DNA from: Hyphochytrium catenoides
Taxonomy: Eukaryota; Sar; Hyphochytriomycetes; Hyphochytriales; Hyphochytriaceae
Direction: 5' to 3'
NCBI GenBank assembly: GCA_900088475.1
Contig: FLMG01003175.1
Coordinates: forward strand, 20,758-36,948
DNA: 16,191 nucleotides
Below, in pieces: positions 9,801 to 16,191 of the stretch (position 1 is the stretch's first letter; each line of letters opens with the position of its first letter). Both the position numbers and the translations under genes were made by a program. The notes below the pieces were generated by a model. That model was not told the DNA's origin and did no database searches. It saw nothing but the letters and a program-made list of their open reading frames with translations.

Positions 9801-12800
9801 GCCAGGACCTCTTCTACGGGATAGGACTCCAAATTTGTCAGACGCTTGATCTGTAACGACAGAGTAAGACAGGTCAAAAAGTCAGGGATCTGTTATGCTG
9901 GATGAAACGACACAAGGAGATAGAAGGTGACAACCCGCACAGAGGCAAGGCCGGGCAACAATTAGAAGGTCCTTCCAGAGCTGTACGGGAGAGAACTTGT
10001 CTGCTCTGAGAGCGAAAGAGACCGCTGACATTAAAGACAAACGAAGAAGCAAAGACAGGCGGAATAAACTAAGACCAGCGAAGCGCAGGAAAGATTTTAC
10101 AGGGGAATAAACAGTCAGAGACTATTACCTCTCTGAGAGTGTTGTCCTCTACAATCTGCTGTGGAGGTTGCGCATACCAAGCCTTGAACTCTTCAAAGGA
10201 AAGTTTGCCGTCCTTATTAAGATCTGCTTCAGCAAAGCACTGCTCCGCAGTGATAGTGGCAAGCACCTCGGGACTGACTTCCATAGATTGCGCAGTATCT
10301 GGAGAAGCCTCAAAAAGAACCTGATACGACCAGACAAGGAGCACGAGAGTTCGTGATACGTAAGATAGAGGAGCGAAAGTAGACAAGTTATCGAAGTAAG
10401 ATAAGTAAGCAGGACGTCATCAATCGTGGTGCTCTCACCTTATAGACTGACGTCAGATAGTTGACCATCTCCCCTCTGTCTATGTATCCATCTCCATCAT
10501 AATCATACAGCTCAAACGCAGAGCGAACCTTATCATCTCTACTGCCTCCACAGAGGATGGAGAGGCCACTGCCTAACTCTTGAACGTCGATCAGGTTGTT
10601 CTTGTCTTCATCGAAGAGGGAAAAGAGACGGTCGAGCACTTGACGTGTCCGTTGCTAATGAGGAAAGAGGTTGATACGGAAACTTAGTCACTAGAAGGCA
10701 GCATTACTAGGTCAAAGAGAGAGAGTAGCAGGAGCATGTAAAATAATTCCTCTTCGTGACTGGAGGGACAGGAGCAGCCCCTTGAGGAGAACTACAGGAT
10801 AACCGCATTCGCAGCTAGGGCTAAAGGCAAGGGGTAGGGCTTGTCTGAGCCCTCCAAGGCACAGACAAGGTTTATCTAGTTGAAATTATTCTACATAGAG
10901 GTCAGGAGCGAGCAACGGTAGAGAGCATGTGGGTCGACCCACAAAGATCTACCTGCTCGCCAGGAGCTAGCTTGCCTCCCAACGCCTTCTGTATGAGCTT
11001 GTTGAAGCATCGATAAAACACTTGCCGACTAATATTCCCATTCGCATCCGCTGACGACGCAAAGAACTTGAACACATCCTGTCATATTGGTATTGAAGGA
11101 AGGAGAGAAGAAGAAGTTTGTGGATATGAGTAGGAGGAAGATCAACAAATAGAGCGGAGGTTTGGTGGAGAAGGATTGCACCAGCCGACTCAGGAAGAGG
11201 AGACAGTTGAGTACGCACCTTCACGTCATAGGACTGGAGGTTGGTCACCCTGCGAATCTCTTGCAAGCTGTTGGAGAGACTGGAAACACGCGTTTCAGGA
11301 ATCCCTACCTGGACACCATCTTCTGGCTCTTCGGCGCGCCCTTCCTCATCCTTTAAGAGAGACTGCGCTGACGTCTTGTACCATCGCTGAAACTCTTCCA
11401 ATGATATCCGCCCATCTCTGTCTGTATCAGCCTCCAAGAAGGCCTGTTGCGCGGTAATCCCGCCCAGGGTGACAGGGTCCACCTGCAGATCGGCTAGCGT
11501 TTCTTCATCCCCAGAGAGAAAAGGAAGAGAGAGAGATGAAGTAGCAGAGGGCGAGGTCTGATAGAGCACTCTAAAGACAGAGGTGAAGTACGTCGCCAGC
11601 TCGTCTAAGGATATATAGCCGTCGTCGTTAACATCAAAGAGAGAGAATGCTGCCTGTAGACATGCGAGAGGACAAACAACGATTAGATGGAGCCTTCATA
11701 GACAGGGTTATAAGGTATTTGACGTAAGACAGAAGCGCTAAGATCCATTCTTTCTCCCATGGCCTCTTCCTCTCCTTAGGGCCGTACTTGGCCGTTCTGC
11801 GTACCTTGATCTTCTCCTCCGGAGTACCTGCACACAGGACAGAGAGTCCACAAGCAAGCTCCGTAAAGTCAAGGGCTGAGTTGTTGTCCGTGTCAAATAT
11901 TTTGAACAGCTCGTCCAATATGAACTGAGCTCGTTCAGGTTCCACACCGCCGTAGGGGAGCGCGGAAGACCGCATCAGACCAAGAAATGAGCCCATAAAG
12001 GCTTCACGGGTAAGAAGACCTGAAGATGACAGGAGACAATTGGGAAGGAAAGAGGAGACACCAAACAGAGCGGTAAGAGATCCAATGGGTTAGAAGGGCG
12101 GGGGCATTTTCTCGTGAATGATGCGTAGATAAGGGACAGACCAGCTCTACCCATAAGAGAAGACAGGGAGGAAAGCACTATGAGGGAAAACTGAGGAAGG
12201 TCTTCCACCTTCTTCGTTCGCACTTTCGGCAAAGTGCTCAAAAACGTCCTCGACAGTATAGGCAGTGAGGTTCGTCACTCTCTGTACTTCTTCGCGCGTG
12301 ATTCTGGAGTCCTCCAGCAGGGAGAAAGACCGACGAAAGCGGGTATCCGAGGAAGGAGAAGGAAGAGGAGCTTTGACTGTCTTCCCCTCTATATTCTCCT
12401 CCCGGGTTTCTGCAGGTCTGCGTTTGGAATACCACCGCTTGAACTCTGCAAAGGATAATCTACCGTCGTGATTGAGATCTGCCTGAACAAAGGCTTGCTC
12501 GGCGGTGATGATGCCCAGCTCTTCGGGGCTGATCCCTAAAGTCTGTTGGGCTGTGGGGGAGGCCTCAAACAAGACACGGAAGACGCTTGTAAGGTAGGCC
12601 TAAAGGAGGAAAAAAGGAAGGGTGATTTGTCAGAGGAGCAAAGTTGAGCTCCAACAGAGAGAGAAGGGCAGGCATGCTGCAGAGTTGCAAACTGCCATGA
12701 GACGGAAAACAGACAGGCCCAACAGGCAAAAATGACACGTTTCAAAGCGTGGTCGCTGCCCTAGAGTGTGCTATATCCATCTAAACTCACCGTCATCTCG

Positions 12801-15385
12801 TCCAGCGTCATGAAACCATCCCCATTCTGATCATATAGCTGGAATATAGCACTAACTTTATCATCGGAAGAGCCTCCGCATAGGACTGAGAGGCCACTAG
12901 CTAGCTCACCAAGGCTGACTCGACCGTTCCGGTTTTCATCAAATGCGAGAAAGAGTCGGTCAATGAGAGCACGGACTTCCTTAGCGGTTCTTGAGGAAGG
13001 TAATTTCTGAGCACCGTATTGCTGAGCAGCTATGATACTCTCAAAGCACCTGCACAAGGCCGAAACAAAAGTGAGCCCGGCGTACGGAAGAGCGAGAGAT
13101 GTAGAGGCATAGATATAGGCAGACAATGAAGAGGTTAAAAGATGGATGCGCAGAGCGCTAAGAAGCTAGTTCAGATCGTTGAGAGTGAAGCGGTGACGTC
13201 CATAGGCCATCCAAAGTCTTTAAGCCTCCAACAGAAGCCTCATTATAAAGTCCTCCGTCACATTATAGCCCACCTCCTGAAGGCTTCTTGGTCCAGCTCC
13301 CCGTCTCTAGCAGCAGCGCCAAAGAACTTTACCAATTGCTGGACAGAAATGCTGCCCAGCCCAGTCATTCTTCTTAATTTGTCAACGCTCTGAGTGACAG
13401 TTCCTGAGCTTAAAAGCGAACTCCCAGTCACTTCTACGTCCACTTCTCTTCTTTTAACGCTTTCTCTACTGGTAGTGCCAGAGTACCAGGAGCGGAACTC
13501 CTCAAAGGAAAGCTTGCCGTCGCGATTCAGATCCGCCTCTAAGAAGCACTGCTGGGCAGTGATGCGTCCCAGCTCCTGGGGAGAGACTTCGTGAAGTTTA
13601 AAGATATCTGGTGAAGTCTCAGAAATGACCGCGAAGACGGAGGTAAGATAGCGGGTCATCTCTTCAAGAGAGATAAACCCATCCCCTGGACGCACGATGA
13701 GGAAGAGAGGATGGATAAGTGAGTGTGTCCGTCAACAGAGATAGATCGAGAAGTAGCCCGACAAGGGTCATTCGTGCCCTACTTTCTCTCCAAACCTCCC
13801 CGCCTGCCGTGTTTCTCAAGTCGGACCGCTAGACTCTTTGCCTGAGTTCATATCCTTCTCTCAAACTACTTCCAGGCCGACACCTACAATCTCCGCCAGG
13901 CCGCTTATACTTCCCGCCCCGTGCTCTCACCATTTGTGTCATATAGGTCAAAGGCAGCCCTTATTTTTTGGTCTCTTTCACCTCCCACCAGCACCGACAG
14001 TCCGCTAAGGAATTCCGTGGCGTCCACAACCCCGTTCCTGTCCCGGTCAAAAATATCGAAGAGCCGGTTGAGAACGGCACGGGTGCGACGATCAGCGGCC
14101 CCTCCCAAGAGCTGTGCGAAGCACTTCTGAAAGGTGATGCGGTCTATGACACCAGTGGGAGCGGCCTTTCTGAAGATCTCAATGAGGTGAGATACTTCAT
14201 ACCTAGTGAGGCCCAACCACCGGCGAGGAGAGATAGAAAGAGATGCAGAGAGAGAAGACACCGATGAGAAGAGCAGCAATAGGGGGAACAGTATGGCGAC
14301 ATTTGCAGAGAGGATGAAAAAATGTGCGACGCGCTTAGAAGTTAAGAGAACGACAGGCAAGGGCAAAACAGTATTGCACAGACGTCCGAAGAGACCTTGC
14401 TCTAAAGCTGCTCGGAAGAAGGAAAGGAAGAAAATGGTAGAGACGAACACGACCGTGCCATGGGCAGGGATATTGACAGTGCGTAATGTGAGAGAATGGA
14501 AAGAAAGAGCGAGACAAGAGGGACCGAAAATGTGCTGACACAGAGGATCGAGAGCATGGGACGTTACAGGTGATACCAACTGCATAGAAGAAACGGTAAA
14601 CAAGCCGGAACGATATAGCTCAGCTCCTTACTTGTTGAGGTCAAAGATCATGGAGAGGCTGCCTTTCCGCCCACCATTTCGCCTTCTCCCTTTCTCCTCT
14701 CGGCTCGTCTCTCTTCCATTTTCGCTTTCAGGTGGTTGTCCTTCCAAAAGCAATGTGAACGAGGCAGCACTTTCCTCTCGGCCCGAAAAGAAAGCAGGAG
14801 CGCGGGCCAAGAGAGAGAGAGGGAAATGGACTTCTTGTTTCGCATCCTGCGGGGGAACGGCCAGAGGCGTTGTGAGCTGCTGATGTCCGCTTACATAGGA
14901 CTAGAAGGAAAGGCACTGCTGCCGATATGAAGAGGCTTTCGCTAGGATGAATGACGACGATGAATGTAACACGTGATGGATTGGACAACGAGGAAATAGA
15001 GAGCAATAGAGAAGGTAGAAACAAACCCTAGACCTTCTTCCACAAAGAAAGAATGCGCTACAGGAGCAAACTTTCATGGCGCACTTCGAACAGCAGAGAG
15101 CAGATAGACAAAGAGATAGGTCGAGGAGGTCGATCGCTAATGGAACAGAAGGTAGAGCGAGGGGGAAAGGAGAATGAGAAGCATGTCGATTGCCATGAGA
15201 GGAACCTTGAGGCCAACGATATCTTTCTGTGTCCCAAACGCAGCCTGGAGTGTCTGCTTGAGGTCCGCTAGAGGGAGCCCAGGAAAGACAACGATGCGCT
15301 TCACCGTTCCGTTTAGAGCGATGGAAGCGGTGAAGCAGCCCGGAGAGCGGTTCTCGGCCCGCTTAGGAGCTGAGCCCACCGCCAT
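2044..15385 (-). CDS. Giant tandem EF-hand protein: 12 four-EF modules behind a small N-terminal domain
   Basis: This is a 25-exon gene model of 7,800 nt, 2,599 residues plus stop. All introns are GT-AG and every join keeps frame. The ATG at 15385 is the first in its open frame, with A at -3 and G at +4. Residues 17-97 look like a beta-grasp (ubiquitin-like) fold. Residues 98-121 are a polar, basic linker. Twelve modules of about 180 residues follow to residue 2592. Each module carries a helix ending in a VEDVFEIF-like segment, a vestigial EF-hand, a second EF-hand followed by ELASGLSVLCGG, a third with YDxDGDGYISLEEM, and a fourth with ADLNxDGKLSFEEFxxWY. No signal peptide or membrane helix is seen, so a soluble calcium buffer, sensor or scaffold is likely (inference). 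The module recalls NCS, calcineurin B and calaxin proteins. The join between exons 1 and 2 is the least certain. A further exon after the apparent stop is possible. Confidence 0.85.
2068..2610 (-). repeat. EF-hand module M12, C-terminal, intronless (residues about 2412-2592)
   Basis: Lies in the last exon (2642-2044). It is the most diverged copy: helix motif ARRITKLDLFEVDDVIEIF, first region PDKVIGKKDF without a loop. Second loop DEDHNDLVDFNE has Asp at the Gly position. Third DTDRDGYISRAE and fourth DTNADGKISLDE are good. LCGS replaces LCGG, and WCSVELLQA ends the protein in place of the usual WYS. Confidence 0.88.
2643..2946 (-). other. Intron 24 (304 nt)
   Basis: Donor A then GTAAGG and acceptor CATTTGCAG, phase 1, linking RLGPQ to RDSNASE. 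The coding strand has a CT-rich 3' end. No gene or repeat is seen inside. Confidence 0.8.
3023..3556 (-). repeat. EF-hand module M11, intronless (residues about 2198-2375)
   Basis: Lies entirely in exon 3757-2947, which also encodes the end of M10. Helix motif WFSLTEIKALTGL; vestigial first hand AADQQGILSPAAF. Loops DTDKSGGVDFSE, DINGDGYISLEE and DLDGDGRLSFEE are all canonical. The third-to-fourth hand junction reads SVFRLLYETT with no intron. Confidence 0.9.
3614..4365 (-). repeat. EF-hand module M10 (residues about 2001-2178)
   Basis: Exons 23-24. Helix motif WMSLKEVRRLTNL; vestigial first hand ANDDGLLDRSSF. Second loop DTERNGMVDFSE has Glu at position 3. Third and fourth loops DLNGDGFISLEE and DLNHDGKLSFEE are canonical. 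The internal intron after SVFK holds a long (CT)n tract on the coding strand. Confidence 0.87.
3758..3975 (-). repeat. Intron 23 with long (GA)n/(CT)n microsatellite
   Basis: On the + strand 3861-3886 is an unbroken (GA)13 run, and imperfect GA repeats continue to about 3937. On the coding strand this is pyrimidine, filling much of the 218-nt intron. Translation through it gives a false Ser/Leu-rich stretch. Flanking splice sites join SVFK to VLYQ in phase 0. Confidence 0.85.
4424..4749 (-). other. Intron 22 (326 nt) with a (GA)n tract
   Basis: It joins the split Trp codon at the end of M9 (TG then G). A GA-rich stretch at about 4523-4580 on the + strand, with an uninterrupted run near 4552-4569, is pyrimidine on the coding strand. 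No coding is supported inside. Confidence 0.75.
5455..5783 (-). other. Intron 20 (329 nt), purine-rich on the + strand
   Basis: About 5527-5656 is almost pure G/A on the + strand, so pyrimidine on the coding strand. The acceptor sits in GTGAGTAG, which itself contains a donor-like hexamer, so this join is a little less certain. It restores the vestigial hand NADRNGLLTQQAF. The + strand frame through the tract is low complexity and not a gene. Confidence 0.7.
6001..6914 (-). repeat. EF-hand module M8 (residues about 1563-1742)
   Basis: Exons 19-20. Helix motif WMSLQEVRRLTNL; vestigial first hand KADDEGVLSWEVF. Loops DRDKNGVVDFSE, DYDGDGYISLEE and DLNHDGLLSLEE. It is close to the consensus of the array. 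An unusually charged linker of about 40 residues (EKDWREQEWQRAQEH and ARKKK, residues 1743-1782) follows and could be a long helix. Confidence 0.88.
6151..6524 (-). other. Intron 19 (374 nt) with a 12-nt tandem duplication
   Basis: It joins SVFK to VLYEVAPG in phase 0. At 6361-6384 the 12-mer CAGAAGACATCG occurs twice head to tail. The rest is CT-rich on the + strand, unlike introns 20, 22 and 23, with no coding support. Confidence 0.75.
7130..7937 (-). repeat. EF-hand module M7 (residues about 1362-1544)
   Basis: Exons 16-18. Helix motif VRQARHVTNLESY; the acceptor at 7940-7941 was chosen because it alone restores phase and the leading SLPRDVRQ. Vestigial first hand ATEEGMLTRPLF. Second loop DPLENGLVDFTE lacks an acid at position 3. 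Third and fourth loops DYDGDGFISLEE and DTDRDGRLSFDE are canonical. LCEG replaces the usual LCGG. Confidence 0.85.
8143..8685 (-). repeat. EF-hand module M6, encoded by a single exon (residues about 1170-1350)
   Basis: All of M6 lies in exon 8687-8112, with phase-1 introns on both sides. Helix motif IKRQTGLGELNVEDVFE; vestigial first hand AADNNGALTLSAY. Second loop DARGEGVVDFAQ lacks the position-3 acid and the final Glu, so it probably does not bind calcium. Third loop DLDGDGFISIEE and fourth DLDRDGRLNYEE look intact. Confidence 0.88.
8998..9850 (-). repeat. EF-hand module M5 (residues about 972-1143)
   Basis: Exons 12-14, starting exactly at an exon edge (IKRLTNL). First hand ADEEDGAISKEEF is the least degenerate of its class, with Gly, Ile and Glu near the expected places. 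Other loops DVDGNGKVDFSE, DEDGDGYISLEE and DLDHDGRLSFEE are all canonical. It is followed by an acidic tail containing EDEEEEE. Confidence 0.87.
10171..11272 (-). repeat. EF-hand module M4 (residues about 776-957)
   Basis: Exons 8-11, the most intron-rich module. Helix motif IRRVTNLQSYDVK; vestigial first hand ADANGNISRQVF. Second loop DEDKNNLIDVQE has Asn at the Gly position. Third loop DYDGDGYIDRGE and fourth DLNKDGKLSFEE are canonical. Introns fall after SYDVK, after GEQ, and after SVYK. Confidence 0.85.
11378..12302 (-). repeat. EF-hand module M3 with insert (residues about 546-740)
   Basis: Exons 6-8. Helix motif VQRVTNL; vestigial first hand ANEEGLLTREAF. Second loop DTDNNSALDFTE has Ser at the usual Gly position. 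Third and fourth loops are DVNDDGYISLDE and DTDRDGRISLEE. Between the third and fourth hands it carries a Ser-rich, then acidic insert (around SATSSLSLPF and GDEETLADL, residues 685-705) that the other modules lack. Confidence 0.85.
12426..13389 (-). repeat. EF-hand module M2 (residues about 322-504)
   Basis: Exons 4-6. Helix motif LRRMTGL; vestigial first hand AARDGELDQEAF, then CFESI across an intron. The other loops are DENRNGRVSLGE, DQNGDGFMTLDE and DLNHDGRLSFAE. A Ser/Thr-rich linker of about 30 residues separates it from M1, and a longer, Pro/Ser-containing linker follows it. Confidence 0.85.
13480..14663 (-). repeat. EF-hand module M1 (residues about 122-291)
   Basis: Spread over exons 2-4. 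The helix motif is diverged (SMIFDLNKYEVSHLIEIF). The first hand is vestigial (AAPTGVIDRITF). The other loops are DRDRNGVVDATE, DTNGDGFISLEE and DLNRDGKLSFEE, all with good calcium ligands. It is the only module with Val instead of Cys after the second hand (SVLVGG). An intron cuts the third loop after its first Gly base. Confidence 0.85.
14203..14631 (-). other. Intron 2 (429 nt), longest intron
   Basis: Lies between exon 2 (ending DLN plus AA) and exon 3 (starting G TATGAAGTA), phase 2, giving the continuous reading DLNKYEVSHLIEIF. The coding strand is pyrimidine-rich towards the acceptor (CTCTCTGCATCTCTTTC). A frame running through it from 14603 is hydrophobic by composition and is not protein-like. 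Confidence 0.75.
14632..15385 (-). other. N-terminal beta-grasp-like domain and basic linker (exons 1-2)
   Basis: Exon 1 (60 residues) gives CFTASIALNG, VKRIVVFPGL, then a helix PLADLKQTLQAAFG and DIVGLK. Exon 2 continues with DAKQEVHFPLSLLARAPAFF and, after a short loop, SFTLLLEG. This strand-strand-helix-strand-strand order with a final short strand fits a ubiquitin-like, PB1-like or doublecortin-like fold. I do not see a diagnostic motif for one of these families. A polar stretch with GRRRNGGRKG (residues 112-121) leads into module 1. The fit across the intron is good, but the donor is weak and the domain name is inference. Confidence 0.55.
14847..15205 (-). other. Intron 1 (359 nt), weak donor
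   Basis: Joins VGLK to DAKQEVHFPLSLL in phase 0. The acceptor (CCCCCGCAG) is reasonable, but the donor GTTCCT departs from consensus. The join is supported mainly by the sensible domain it produces. Nothing else is seen inside. Confidence 0.5.
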
Positions 15386-15410
15386 TCTGAGCCTTAGACT
15401 TCTGATGCTA

Positions 15411-15446
<36 letters not shown>

Positions 15447-15447
15447 T
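15411..15447. repeat. (CT)n microsatellite next to the start codon
   Basis: A 37-nt CT run on the + strand broken by one TTT, about 25 nt upstream of the proposed ATG on the - strand. It would read as (GA)n in the transcript leader if transcription starts farther upstream. Confidence 0.85.
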
Positions 15448-16098
15448 CTGCCCGTGGATGCACAAGGTTCTCTCTATGTTTGAGTCGCTGTGGTAAAGAC
15501 TCAAGATATCATTCTACCGGTCATCGAAGTAGAGTTGGAGAGAGAGAGAGAAGTAGCGTTAGCCACCGTTCAATCAGAATGGCACCATTCCTTAGTAAGC
15601 ACAGAGAGGGGAGAGTGATAAACGGGAAGAGGAGAGAAAAAGAAAGAGATAGCCAGAAAGACAGAGTTGAGGGACGAAGAGTGCGATCTTTCAATAGCCT
15701 TCTGGAAGACGCTGACGGTCCCACCTTCTGAGTTCCATCAGGACATGAAGAGCCTCAGACAGCGCCATATCCAAGCCTCCTAAACGCGACGATGCAGCTT
15801 ACGAACTGGTTCTAGCCGTTCTGTCTGCCGGTCTTCCTCTTCTTCTCTCCTTCAGTGGTAAGGTGTGACCTCCGCTATGTTGGTTGCCGATGATGCAACA
15901 CTAGCTGGCTCCTGTCTCTTTCTCTCCTCTCTTTGCTCCTCCTCCCCTGATCCCTTTCTCTCTCCAGCTAGTACTGAGAGACAGCTTTGAAGCGTCAATC
16001 TCTGGCTGCGAGCTTTGAGACTGCAAGCAGGAACTAGTTGATCCCGAAGTTGGGGCCCAACTCCAGCTGCCTCTACACAACGCACACTCTATTTGGTT

Positions 16099-16141
16099 CC
16101 CTCTCTTTCTCTCTCTCTCTCTCTCTTTTCTCTTCTCTTTC
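16099..16141. repeat. (CT)n-rich microsatellite at right edge
   Basis: CT run with scattered TTT interruptions on the + strand, continuing as a T/C-rich tract to the window end. Confidence 0.8.
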
Positions 16142-16191
16142 TTCGTTTTCCCACTGTCTATTGCCTCTCTCTCAATGCTCTTTCTTTCCTT

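Larger units (their letters stand above)
2044..15385 (-). other. Exon-intron structure of the giant EF-hand gene
   Basis: Exons in transcript order: 15385-15206, 14846-14632, 14202-13931, 13685-13274, 13049-12791, 12599-12209, 12019-11805, 11653-11219, 11078-10953, 10654-10439, 10320-10129, 9850-9689, 9487-9284, 9147-8922, 8687-8112, 7939-7761, 7603-7401, 7298-7103, 6941-6525, 6150-5784, 5454-5121, 4914-4750, 4423-3976, 3757-2947, 2642-2044. Intron phases in order: 0,2,1,2,0,1,0,0,0,0,0,0,0,1,1,0,2,0,0,1,2,2,0,1. Introns run from 102 nt (7299-7400) to 429 nt (14203-14631). Most donors read GTGAG, GTAAG or GTAGG. The first donor (AAG then GTTCCT) is weak. Exons were placed by finding splice sites that restore the repeating module pattern, so they are a prediction without transcript evidence. 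Confidence 0.8.
15386..16191. other. Upstream region of the EF-hand gene, CT/GA microsatellites, no gene seen
   Basis: This should hold the 5' UTR and promoter of the - strand gene. A (CT)n tract at 15411-15447 and another at about 16099-16141 lie on the + strand. The first starts about 25 nt from the ATG, so the 5' leader of the mRNA would be GA-rich. I find no convincing TATA box or other promoter motif. Frames at 15174-15731 (+) and 15852-16085 (-) have biased or unrecognisable translations and are not supported. A partly contained gene entering from the right edge cannot be excluded. Confidence 0.55.

Noticed and set aside
14335-14603. Hydrophobic stretch in front of module M1 on the - strand, considered as signal peptide or membrane segments
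   Set aside because: It lies in intron 2. A good acceptor at 14203-14204 and in-phase donor at 14630-14631 join exon 2 to M1 without it.
2044-14663. Reading the array as many separate small EF-hand genes
   Set aside because: Most segments lack an ATG and end at GT donors without stop codons of their own. All 24 joins keep frame and together give one uninterrupted protein.
2068-14663. Regularly spaced similar DNA segments, considered as a CRISPR-like or satellite array
   Set aside because: The spacing is irregular and the similarity is at protein level in EF-hand coding exons; no identical short repeats with unique spacers exist.
15174-15731. 185-codon open frame on the + strand opposite exon 1
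   Set aside because: It overlaps coding exon 1 on the other strand and then runs through CT repeats. Composition follows the repeats and no domain is visible.
15852-16085. 77-codon open frame on the - strand upstream of the EF-hand gene, considered as an extra first exon
   Set aside because: No recognisable domain, and no splice partner that I could support. The ATG at 15385 already has a good context and lies in front of a sensible domain.

Overview
The window looks like nuclear DNA from a unicellular eukaryote. The main gene is broken into many short exons by GT-AG introns of about 100-430 nt, and (GA)n/(CT)n microsatellites are common. Both proteins are of types found in protists. An alga or alveolate/stramenopile relative is my best guess, but the lineage cannot be fixed from the sequence alone. 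Nothing bacterial (operons, ribosome binding sites, CRISPR, tRNA or rRNA) was seen.

Layout. Positions 2-1165 (+) hold the 3' part of an MscS-type mechanosensitive channel gene, open at the left edge of the window. Positions 1166-2043 are a non-coding gap between convergent genes. Positions 2044-15385 (-) hold one very large gene. I could join 25 exons through 24 GT-AG introns with every phase matching, giving 7,800 nt (2,599 residues plus stop). Positions 15386-16191 lie upstream of that gene, are CT-rich on the + strand, and show no supportable coding.

The large protein begins with about 95 residues that look like a small beta-grasp (ubiquitin-like) fold. Then come twelve tandem copies (M1-M12) of a module of about 180 residues. 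Each module has a helix around an (R/K)RxTNL-type motif, a vestigial first EF-hand, a variable second EF-hand, and two canonical EF-hands. That makes 48 EF-hand positions, of which 24 (third and fourth in each module) have textbook calcium loops and a further 5-8 second-position loops look usable. The module resembles four-EF-hand proteins of the neuronal calcium sensor / calcineurin B / calaxin kind, repeated twelve times in one chain. It is the most unusual thing in the window.

How they might work together is inference only. A mechanosensitive channel and a high-capacity calcium-binding protein lie tail to tail, which could fit a calcium-signalling theme, but convergent neighbours in eukaryotes are often unrelated.
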